This document shows positions 12,496 to 22,650 of a DNA stretch of 64,000 nucleotides, piece by piece (position 1 is the stretch's first letter; the number at the start of each line of letters is the position of its first letter). A program made the position numbers and the translations under genes. Source of the DNA: Orobanche coerulescens (taxonomy: Eukaryota > Streptophyta > Magnoliopsida > Lamiales > Orobanchaceae); contig CM065815.1 of NCBI GenBank assembly GCA_033398695.1, positions 5,388,501 through 5,452,500 of the forward strand. Reading direction: 5' to 3'. The notes beneath the pieces are model-generated. The model was not told where the DNA came from. It was given only the letters and a program-made list of their open reading frames with translations, and ran no database searches.

Positions 12496-12731
12496 GAGAA
12501 AATGGTATCGAGCTCTAGGTTTATGGATACCTAGGCTTGTTGGTTTATTGGGTCTTGTGGTGTTTGGTCTTGCACATCATCGTCACTGCCATGATTAGAT
12601 ACTACCGGTGTCCGTAAGTTTTCCTTCCTCTGTTCATTATTTCCTTGTATCGTACCTTTGATTCTCGACTTGTAATTGTTCTTCTCTCGTACTTACCCTC
12701 GTATGGCTTTTGCTACTTGTTTAACTCCGGC

Positions 12732-13790
12732 ATGGATCTTTGGAAGAGGTCGTGGTCGCGGTCGTGGTCGTGGGCCGGCCGGGGCGTGGGCGGCCGGTGG
12801 GCGGCCACGTCACGATCTTCGAGGCAGCGTACGCGGCCGTCATAGCCATGCTTCTTCTCGGGAGCGTGCGATCTTGGTATTGCGGCCGTTATGCAATGAT
12901 GGTGAACCAAATGGCGGCGATAGCTCGGGCGGTTGAGCCGGATCAAGCCCATGCTAATCGGGCGGAGCGGACGTTGGCTCCAAGATGTCATCAAGATGCA
13001 TCCTCCTCGGTTTTGGGAGCTTGGACCCGATTGGGTAGGAAGGGTGGATCAAGGAGATGTCTAAGGTCTTCGTTGCCACTAAGCGTCCCGAGGACCGTAA
13101 AGTCCCTATTGCTCAATATTTCCTCACCGGGACGCTCTTGGACCGGTGGGAGGCCGTTGGGCCCAAAGACCATCTTTGCCGTGGGCTGAGTTTCAAGAGT
13201 TGATGGAGACCGAATATTGCCGTGGCGATCGACAGGCTCGGGTACATGCTTTTATGATGCTCAACCACGGGATATCCCCGTAGCTCAAGCCATTGCTGAT
13301 TTTAACAAAGAGTTGGGTTATGTGAAGACCCAAGTTGTCGAGGAGAGTGACAAGATTTTCCATTTCTCCAGACGGATGAAGTTGCCGATCCGGACTATAT
13401 GTCGGGGCTCGTATGCACTACATTGAAGGATTATCGAGTAGGGCCCTTGCTTATGATATGTCGGTGGCGAGTGAGGCGGCCGCGAGTAAGCGTCATCCAG
13501 GAACTTTGGGCCACAAGAGTGGGGGTCGGCAGAGATCCCAATCTGCTAACTTCCCCGCGGCGGTGGTCCAGCTCGTTCATTGGGGGTCCTCGTGGAACTA
13601 CCGGTGCTCCTTTTCGTGATGTGAAGTGTTTCAATTGTGGTCGACGGGCCACATCGGTCGTACTTGTTTGAGCCCTTTGCGACGTGTAATCAGTGTGGCA
13701 GGCCCGGCCACAAAGGCGCTACTGTCTTTGAGAGGAGAAAATTCTTGGCGCCCGGGCTTCCATTCCAGCGCCTAGGGAACCAAGTGTGAA
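12732..13790 (+). pseudogene. Element A copy 2 gag, frameshifted
   Basis: Same organisation as copy 1: ATG at 12732, Arg-Gly-rich start (FGRGRGRGRGRG in one frame), capsid pieces (VAQAIADFNKELGYVKTQVV, 13282-13341) and zinc-knuckle fragments (CFNCG, about 13629). The breaks lie at different places from copy 1, which argues against inherited lesions. Confidence 0.8.
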
Positions 13791-13959
13791 TCGGGGATCG
13801 TTTGCTCCTCGGTCTCCGCCGAGTGCTAGTCGGGAGAGGTCGGGGTCAGCCCTCTAAGGGGAGCTTCCGGTGTCGGCTCCGCCCATCCGCGTGTCTATGA
13901 GATGCGGAGGCGATGATCCAGCGGCTACCGTGGCGGCAGTACCGTTTATATTCTTTCTC

Positions 13960-16900
13960 ATCCTGTCGGTGTGCTTTTCGATTAGGTGCTACGCATTCGT
14001 TCATATCTCTGGATTGTGTGCGTCGTTTGAGTCTCGACCGTTTGACGCCTTGTGAACCCTTCATCGTTAAGCTTCCTAGCGGCGATAGGATCGTTGGTGA
14101 TCGGGAGGTTCGAGGCCTCTGTACTTATTTGTGAGAGGACTTGGCCCTCTAATCTTATCGTTGTGAGTATCGAGGGTGAGGATTTGATTCTTGGTGATGA
14201 TTGGCTCGGCGGCATGGTGCGATCATGAACTACCGCACGAGGATCATCACTATGTTAGCCGAGACGGCAAGAGCACTCTTTCGCGGGGCGAAGAGGGAAA
14301 CAGTCGTTATTAATGCCTTGAAGGCGATGAGTCTCTGCGAAAGGGGTGTCTTGGTTATTGGTGCTATGCCTTAAAGGCGGAGGATGGTGGAGTCGAGCTT
14401 TCGTCGATTCCGATCGTTAATGAGTTTCTGATGTATTTCTGACGAATTAGGATTGCCACCGGACCGTGAGGTTGAGTTTGCTATAGAGTTAGAGCCGGGC
14501 GCGGCTCCTATTTCAAGGCGCCGTATCGCATGGCACCTTCGAGAGATGTCCGAGTTGAAGAAGCGATTGAGTGAGCTTCTTGAGTGGGGTATGTTCGACC
14601 GAGCGCCTCGCCTTGGGCGCACCGGTCTTGTTTGTGCGTAAGAAGGATGGTTCACTACGTTTGTGTATCGACTATCGTGAACTGAACAAGGTGACCATCA
14701 AGAACAAGTATCCTTTGCCGAGAATTGACGACTTGTTCGACCAGTTGCAGGGAGCTGCGGTATTCTCGAAGATTGATTTAAAATCGGGGTACTATCAGCT
14801 CCGGGTGAGAGAGTCCGACGTGCCGAAAACGGCTTTTCGGACGAGATACGGACATTATGAGTTTGTAGTTATGCCTTTCGGGTTAACTAACGCGCCGGCG
14901 GTGTTCATGCAGTTGATGAACAAAGTCTTTATCGAGTATTTGGATAAGTGTGTCGTAGTCTTCATTGACGATATTCTTATTTATTCGAGGAACGAGGAAG
15001 AGCATGCCCATCATTTGCGGGTAGTGTTAGACATTTTGAGGACCGAGCAACTCTATGCGAAGTTCTCGAAATGTGAGTTCTGGCTGAAGGAGGTGATGTT
15101 TCTAGGTCATGTGATTTCGGTAGGGGGTTCGGGTGGATCCACAGAAGATAGAGGCAGTATTGGATTGGGCACCGCCCAAGAATGTGAAGGAGATCCGTAG
15201 TTTCTTGGGTTTGGCTGGCTACTACCGTAGGTTCGTCGAGGGTTTCTCAAAACTAGCTCGACCACTTACACAATTGCTCCAGAAATCCGAGAAGTTCGTC
15301 TGGACCGATGAGAGGCAGTCGAGTTTTGAGGAGCTGAAGAAGCGTTTGACTTCAGCCCCGGTTTTGGCATTGCCATGTGGCAACGAGGGTTTCGCCGTTT
15401 TTAGCGATGCTTGGTCGGGTCTTGGGTGCGTATTGATGCGGCACGGCAAGACCATTGCCTATGCGTCGAGACGATTGAGGCCGTATGAGCTTAACTACCT
15501 ACTCACGATTTGGAGTTAGCGGCGGTGGTCTTTGCACTCAAGATTTGGCGTCACTATCTTTTCGGCTCTGCATGTCGATTTTTACCGATCATAAAAGTCT
15601 CAAGTACATATTTACTCGGAGAGTTGAATATGAGGCGGAGGAGGTGGTTAGAGTTGATTAAGGATTATGACCTCGAAATCCTTTATCATCCGGTAAAGGC
15701 GAATGTCGTGGCCGACGCCTTGAGTCGGAAACCGATTGCGTTGCGAACGCTTGAGGTTCTTACGCCTCGATCGAGCTTCGGCGGGCTTTGATCGGGTTAG
15801 ATGTTGAGGTTTCTTTGCTGGATGCGCCGGGCAACTTTGTGCTTTGGAAATTTCGTCGTCTTTGATCGATGAGATTAAGCTAAAGCAATTAGAGGATCCG
15901 ATGATTACTCAAATCGAGAGCGTTCTTAAAGGAAAGTCTCCTGGGTTTGTGATTCACGAGGATGGCGTTTTGAGATTCAGTCGGCTTTGTGTGCCGAGCA
16001 GATCGAGTTGAGGCGAGTATTTTCACGGGAGGCCCATGCTACACCTTATTCCGTTCATCTGATGCAGTAAGATGTACAAGGACACGAGGAGGAACTTCGG
16101 TGGAATGATATGAAGGGTGAGGTCGCACGGTTTGTAGCGAGATGTTTGACTTGTCGCCAGTCAAAATCGAGCATCGAGACCGGTGAGTTATTGCGGTCAC
16201 TTCCGTTCGGAATGGAAATGGGAAGATATATCGATGGATTTCGTTACAAGTTTGCCGAGATCGAGGTCGGGCATGAATATGGTATGGGTGATTGTTGATC
16301 GCCTGACCAAGTCGGCACATTTTCTGGGCATCAAGGACACTTGGGGCCCGGAGAAGTTAGCTCGTGTGTTTATTGCGCAGATCGTGAGACTTCACGGTAC
16401 TCCGAAGTCTATTGTTTCGGATCGTGACGGCCGTTTTGTATCGCACTTCTGGCAGGCGGTGCATAAGGCGTTAGGTACCCGATTGCGTTTGAGTACCTCT
16501 TTTCATCCCCAGTCAGATGGACAGTCGGAACGCACTATCCAGACATTCGAGGACATGTTGCGTGCTTGTGCCCTCGATTGGAGTAGTGACTGGGAGGAGC
16601 ATTTGCCATTGATCGAATTCACGTACAATAATAGTTGGCACGCGTCAATTCGGATGGCACCGTATGAGGCACTTTATGGGCGACGATGTCGATCGCCGAT
16701 TTGTTGGAATGAGGCATCCGATTTAGTCGGGACCGAGCCGGATGTCGTTTTAGAGACGAGGCGGAAGATAGAGTTAATTCGAGAACGGATGTTGACTGCC
16801 CAGAGTCGACAGAAGTCATATGCCGACGTCCGTCGTCGACCTTTGGAATTCGAGGTGGGAGACCACGTTTTGCTAAAGGTGTCGCCGACGAAGGGAGTTT

Positions 16901-17273
16901 TTCGTTTTGGGAAGAAAGGAAAGCTGAGCCCGAGATTTATTGGACCCTTTGAGATTCTCGAGCGAGTCGGTGAATTAGCGTACCGTTTGGCGTTACCTCC
17001 AGCCTTGAGTCATGTTCATAGCATTTTTCATGTTTCCGCTTGAGGAAATATGTTCGGATCCTAGTCACGTCATCGATTATGGCGAGATTGATATTGTGAA
17101 GATATTACTTTTGAGGAGCGTCCTTTGAAGATTTTGGAGCATCGTGAGAAACGACGAGGCATAAGACCATCCCTTTGGTCAAAGTTCGGTGGTCGAGACA
17201 CGGTGTCGAGGAGGCAACTTGGGAAACCGAGGATAGCATGCGTGCTAGGTACCCGGAGTTGTTTGTTTCTTAA
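13960..17273 (+). pseudogene. Element A copy 2 pol, long intact RT and IN segments
   Basis: RT 14571-15140 is open through [15 protein letters not shown] and [10 protein letters not shown], then shifts at a G-run near 15123. RT connection and RNase H continue at 15133-15519. RNase H tail and [14 protein letters not shown] are at 15630-15735. Integrase is open from 16183 to 17043 with [25 protein letters not shown] and [12 protein letters not shown], supplying the D,D,E triad. The chromodomain tail is shifted and ends at 17271-17273. This is the best preserved pol of the array, but it still has several breaks. Confidence 0.88.
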
Positions 17274-17308
17274 GTTTCGGGACGAAACTTATTTTTAGAG
17301 GGGTAGAA

Positions 17309-19171
17309 TGTAATATCCGGTATTTTTCTTTCCCTTGTATTTTCATTTTTGGTATATTTCTCGGTCATAGTGACCCTTATGTATCTTCGATGTCCTTCCC
17401 GTCAATTGTTGAATTGTATTCTCGTTATTGTTCGTTGTTTCAACTTTCCTCACATGAGTTCGACTTTGTTAGATCACCATTAATTTTTGGTGACTCCAAA
17501 ATTATAAATCTTTGCAATATTATAGAACATCGAGATAGCTTACCAATGGTTCAAACGGTGAGTCAATAGGTGTCCTGACGAGAGAGTTATGGTCGATTGA
17601 TGTTTGGCCGAGCACTTCCAGGAGCCTTTCGGCCGATAGGGGGGGTCGATAGACTCTACTGCCGGCATTCTGTATGGGTATCGGTTGGGCCTATCGGCCG
17701 ATAGGCTGGCCGATATGTAAATTTCTTCACCTTCGAACTTCCAGGAGCCTTTCGGCCGATAAGGGGGGTCGATAGACTCTACTGCCGGCATTCCGTATGG
17801 GTATCGGTTGGGCCTATCGGCCGATAGGCCGGCCGATAGGTTCTGCTGTGTTACACTATAAATGTGTTGTTTTGAGCGAACAGCTCATTTCCTTCCCCAT
17901 TTTTTCCACTGCGTCGCGAGAGAGAGGTTATAGAGGGGGAGAGTTCTTCATCCGGGGGTCGATTTTCATCATTTCTTTTCGGTTGTGAGGCTCGGATAAT
18001 CAATCTAACGCGTGTTCTACGGATCTTAATACTTGAATCACTCAAGGTAATATCTCTTGAAACCCTACCTTTTTGGATAATTGGGGATTTTGGGTTTTTC
18101 TTCCGATTAGTTCCGTTTTGTTGGTGGATTCTTGATGAATACGATTAATATTGTTAGTATCTTTAGTTTCCTACGGATTCATGGATATTTTGTGAATTTT
18201 TACGGAATCGAGAGGGTTTGGTTGTGGTCCGCCCTCGTTGTTATTTTTGGTATGAATATACATGAATCGTAGGCGGGTTTCCGGGTGTATTCCATTTCCG
18301 TAATCGTCTAGAGTTGGTTGTGATTGTGTTGTTCGAATCGTTAGGTTCATTTCCGCCGGTTCCTTGCGGTCGTGTTCAACTCTTCCGTTCCGTTCGTGTC
18401 ATCGTCTAATTAATCGAGGCAAGTATCCTTATGAACTTACAATCTTGGCATAGTAGTTTTGTATGAGAAATTGTATGTGTGTGTATGCTCACTACGGGTT
18501 AGACTCGACGGGGTCTCGGTAGGGGTCCACGGAGGTGTGGATCGACGAGCTTTGCTTTTAACCACTACGGGTTAGATCCGACGGGGTCTCGGTAGGGGTC
18601 CACGGAGGTGTGGATCGACGGTTAATTGTGGTGAACTTTACAAATGTGATTTGATATTGGCATTTACGGAAATGAGTGCTTTCAAACGGTTTTCTTTATT
18701 GCATGCATTACTATATGTGTAAGATGTAAGATTGTTCATCTGGTTACTTGTAATAGCGTAATTGCTAACCACTCTGGGGACCCGTTTTGGGGAAATTCGT
18801 TTTATGAATTTCAGTCGGGTTCATCGGGACGAGCGGGCGCTGGACCATTACGGATGATGGCCATGCGTGATGATTGTGCATAAGAGATGTCTTAACGTCT
18901 TTTTGTCTTTTCATCTTTTATGGCTTTTGAACTAATAGCCGTACTCGAGTACTTAAGAGTTCTTGTTCGTCCAGTTGTATTGTTGTGTTTATGTTGTGTT
19001 GGATGATGATGTTATATTGGGGTTGAACCGGTGGATTGTTACATTTTGCGTCTTTATGACGTGGTGTTATTTTATCGTTTCGTGAGTCGTTGTGTATGAT
19101 CTTTGTTCGGCTGGTGGGTCCCATATAGGGATTCACGGCCGTAATATACCTCGGATATCCTGGGGTGTTAC
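17309..19171 (+). repeat. Element A LTR3
   Basis: About 1863 bp. It retains both CCTATCGGCCGATAGG palindromes (17690-17705, 17813-17828), the TATA box and the 73-bp duplication. It should end the element, but it is followed by another primer site and gag, showing that a further unit once existed. Confidence 0.9.
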
Positions 19172-19408
19172 GAGAAAATGGTATCGAGCTCTAGGTTTAT
19201 GGATACCTAGGCTTGTTGGTTTATTAGGTCTTGTGGTGTTTGGTCTTGCACATCATCGTCACGCTGCCATGATTAGATCTACCGGTGTCCGTAAGTTTTC
19301 CTTCCTCTGTTCATTATTTCCTTGTATCGTACCTTTGATTCTCGACTTGTAATTGTTCTTCTCTCGTACTTACCCTCGTATGGCTTTTGCTACTTGTTTA
19401 ACTCCGGC

Positions 19409-20150
19409 ATGGATCTTTGGAAGAGGTCGTGGTCGCGGTCGTGGTCGTGGATGCGGCCGGGACGTGGGGCGGCCGGTGGGCGGCCACGTCACGATCTTCG
19501 AGGCCGGCGATCGCGGCCGTCATAGCCATGCTTCTTCTCGAGCGTGCGATCTTGGTATTGCGGCCGTTATGCAGATGGTGAACCAAATGGCGGCGATAGC
19601 TCAGGGCGGTTGAGAACCGGATCAAGCCCATGCTAATCGGGCGGAGCGGACCGTTGGCTCCAAGATGTCATCAAGATGCATCCTCCTCGCCGGGAGCTTG
19701 GACCCGATTGGCCGGGAAGGGTGGATCAAGGAGATGTCTAAGGTCTTCGTTGCCACTAAGCATCCCGAGGACCGTAAAGTCCCTATTGCTCAATATTTCC
19801 TCACCGGGACGCCATCTGTTGGTGGGAGGCCGTTGGGCCCAAAGACCATGCTGCTTCGTGGGCTGAGTTTCAAGAGTTGATGGAGACTGAATATTGCCCG
19901 TGGCCAGTCAGACAGGCTCGGGTACATGCTTTTTATGATGCTCAACCACGGGATATCCCCGTAGCTCAAGCCATTGCTGATTTTAACAAAGAGTTGGGTT
20001 ATGTGAAGACCCAAGTTGTCGAGGAGAGTGACAAGATTTTCCATTTCTCCAGACGGATGAAGTTGCCGATCCGGGACTATATGTCGGGGCTCGTATGCAC
20101 TACATTGAAGGATTATCAGAGTAGGGCCCTTGCTTATGATGTCGGGACTA
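19409..20150 (+). pseudogene. Element A copy 3 gag, truncated
   Basis: Starts at ATG 19409 with the Arg-Gly-rich leader. The longest clean stretch (19877-20140) reads through DAQPRDIPVAQAIADFNKE, KIFHFSRRMKLPIRDYMSG and LVCTTLKDYQSRALAYD. Coding sequence is lost at about 20140, where scrambled junction DNA and then the element B LTR take over. No zinc knuckle or pol remains. Confidence 0.85.
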
Positions 20151-20163
20151 TATGTCGGGACTA
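20138..20163 (+). other. Deletion junction with templated filler
   Basis: After CTTGCTTATGAT the sequence reads a repeated GTCGGGACTAT before joining the B LTR at ATTTTGTTTTTCAGG. The filler copies an upstream gag segment (CGGGACTATATGTCGGG, about 20071-20087). Copied filler at a breakpoint is typical of error-prone end joining in plants. Confidence 0.7.
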
Positions 20164-20531
20164 TTTTGTTTTTCAGGTCATGGCAAGGCTAAAGCACGGG
20201 GAGAGCACGGTGACAGCGAGGAGTCCTAGTGATACTAGTAGGGGGGCCCGATCTTTCAGTTATTCATGTTATTGTCCTTTATTTTCCGCTGCAGTCTTTC
20301 ATTTGAATACTCCGTTTCATTCAGTGTTGTGTATTTTATCTTCATATAAAATACACTAGTATTCGGTATTGTCCTGGTGTGTTGTAATTAAACTCCTCAT
20401 CGGAGTAATTATTGTTGTAATGTAGTTCGGTACTACATTTATCTTGTGTAATTCATTCATTTTCATTTGCCTGGTGGGTCCCAGTTGGGGATCTACGGCA
20501 CTGTAACATCCGCCTAGTTTGGGGTGTTACA
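20163..20531 (+). repeat. Element B left LTR, 3' piece
   Basis: Aligns without gaps to 27218-27586 of the right LTR, with about two differences, and ends GTTTGGGGTGTTACA. The 1557 bp corresponding to 25661-27217, including the TATA box, is missing here. Confidence 0.92.
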
Positions 20532-20535
20532 GAGT

Positions 20536-20548
20536 TGGTATCGGAGCG
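20536..20548 (+). other. Element B primer-binding site (tRNA-Met, altered)
   Basis: TTGGTATCGGAGC lies 4 nt after the left LTR. The expected site has CAG where this reads CGG, the same alteration type seen in element A. Confidence 0.75.
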
Positions 20549-20643
20549 TGGTTTTGAATACTACCTTCCGAGTCATGTCTCATTTGAAATCATCGTCATC
20601 GAACTAGTATCATTGGACTTTCGCGTCACGTGTGACCTGTGCA

Positions 20644-21655
20644 GATGCCGAGCCAATCAGACCGAAAGAACTGTAAGACTTCTAACGCCATGGTATAATT
20701 TACGCAATAGTCATTCATTCATCATTCATCATTTAACAATCCTCAAACATCATCATTCATTATGATCGGACGATCATATTAACTCATCAATCACTTAATT
20801 CATTTCATTACTCGATTAATAATCGGACGATCATGTTAACTCATTAATTACTCAATTCATTTCATTACTCGATTGTCAATCTGGATGATCATATTATCAA
20901 TCTTGTTAAGTTATTCAAGATAATCATTTCAAGAATTTCATCGAGATAATCATGTAACTTGATAAATCATTCATAAAATCACTAAGTTAGAGTATGTATA
21001 CTCATTTTCATCATCTCATGACATAATCATAACGTGCTAATCATGCGGGAAATATAATCATTATGCGACCTTCCTACTTGAGATGGAGAGAGTGTCGAGA
21101 TGCGGGGAGAGGCGCGGTGCGGACCGAAACCCGAGAAATAATCACTGGCCGAGAAATCGTGCCCAGGACTCGGCTCGATCGGAAGATATTCGGGTTGATC
21201 CACTCACTTTTATGTGCCATGATGACCCATGTGCGGTTGCTCAATCATCATTGCGCCACTGACGGATTAATCGAGAGAACTCTCCGTATGAGCAGTGCTA
21301 AAGAAAGTCTTTGAACAACAACCTTCATTTGTCGGCAAGAAATCAACGGCGTAATCAATCCGAAGGCGGTCACCAACCTTCAAGAAGCCTCGTGTGAGTC
21401 CTATCGTTTACGGCGACCTCTACGGCGCATAATCGTGCGGTATCTCATTCCCGAGCGCCGATTCGGCCATCACTGTTTCAATTGTGGAACGCCGGTCATT
21501 TCAGCACCGAGTGTCTCAAACCGTCTATCACGTGCTATAATTGTGGGAATTTTGGGCATAAGGCCCGTTTTGCGAAAGGACTCCAAGTCGGCTCGTGATA
21601 TCTCGGGCCCGAAGCAACAGCGTTTTAGAATCGATCGCTTTGTCATCGTCGTTTA
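20644..21655 (+). pseudogene. Element B gag, heavily decayed
   Basis: The ATG at 20644 opens only a short frame. Recognisable coding is limited to two zinc knuckles spread over frames at 21465-21600: CFNCG and then CYNCGNFGHKARF-like. The stretch 20700-21050 is AT-rich with repeated ATTCATTC and GATCATAT and has no gag homology I can see. Non-functional. Confidence 0.6.
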
Positions 21656-22103
21656 AGACAATGGAAGCAAATAGAGTTGGAGCTCGTATTTATCGACGGA
21701 GCGTCGGTTCGGGACCGTCAAGTCCCAGATTCATATGATGAGGAGGATCGACGATCCGGTGGCCCGAATGATTTCGGGTATACTCGTAATTTTATTTCAA
21801 CTTGTGTGTACCTTTTGATCTTTGGTACACCGCATTCATTCATTTTCGAATCATGCTTGAATAGACTTAATTCGGGATAGTCCTACTTAATGACCGCGAT
21901 TGGTTAATGGATCTAATCGTGGTGAATTTATCTTAGGACGATGTAATTTCGGTATTAGTTGGTTTAACCGTCTTGATACTGTCCTCAGTATTTGTTAGCG
22001 TTTGGTCGCTATCTTTCCGTCGTTGGTCGTCGAATGTGTGCTTGAAGTAATCCCGTTGTTCCGTTAGAATTTCTATTATGGCGAAAGCAGAGAAATTCCG
22101 CAA

Positions 22104-22650
22104 TCGAACTATTCAATCATTCATTGTATCATTCTCATCGATTGGCCTTTCTAAGGCAATCGAGTTATTCAATCATTCATTGTATCATTTTCATCGATTG
22201 GCCTTTCTAAGGCAATCGAGTTATTCAATCATTCATTGTATCATTCTCATCGATTGGCCTTTCTAAGGCAATGGAGTTATTCAATCATTCATTGTATCAT
22301 TCTCATCGATTGGCCTTTCTAAGGCAATCGAGTTATTCAATCATTCATTGTATCATTTTCACCGATTGGCCTTTCTAAGGCAATCGAGTTATTCAATCAT
22401 TCATTGTATCATTTTCATCGATTGGCCTTTCTAGGGCAATCGAGTTATTCAATCATTCATTGTATCATTTCCATCGATTGGCCTTTCTAGGGCAATCGAG
22501 TTATTCAATCATTCATTCCATCATTTCCATCGATTGACCTTTCTAAGGCAATCGAGTTGTTCAATCATTATTGGTACCTCTTTTATCGATTGACCATTCT
22601 AGGGCGATCGAAATGTTCAATCATTCGTGGTATCATTGTCATCGATTGAC
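22104..22650 (+). repeat. 56-bp minisatellite inside element B pol
   Basis: About ten tandem copies, with ATTGGCC/ATTGACC at 22141, 22197, 22253, 22309, 22365, 22421, 22477, 22533, 22589 and 22645, a constant 56-bp period. Each unit holds a foldback, CGATTGgCCTTtctAAGGCAATCG, followed by TTATTCAATCATTCATTG. The last three copies are more diverged. It sits between the protease region and the RT leader (DVFPDEL begins about 22648). As 56 is not a multiple of 3, each unit shifts the frame. Confidence 0.92.

Larger units (their letters stand above)
3951..20150 (+). mobile_element. Element A: three-LTR tandem gypsy array, 3' truncated
   Basis: The structure is LTR1 (3951-5823), internal 1 (5824-10642), LTR2 (10643-12495), internal 2 (12496-17308), LTR3 (17309-19171), internal 3 (19172 to about 20150, gag only). 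Repeat spacing is 6692 and 6666 bp. Adjacent units share one LTR, the product expected from unequal or intra-element LTR recombination. The last unit ends within gag at a scrambled junction with the element B LTR. The elements use a tRNA-Met primer site and encode gag, protease, RT, RNase H, integrase and chromodomain in gypsy order. Confidence 0.9.

Noticed and set aside
20184..20359. Gag-like protein continuing to 20359
   Set aside because: After about 20140 the frame runs by chance into element B LTR sequence; the same peptide tail occurs at 27235-27414 in the other LTR.
22104..22650. CRISPR-like array
   Set aside because: Units are 56 bp head-to-tail without unique spacers, inside a plant retrotransposon; this is a minisatellite.
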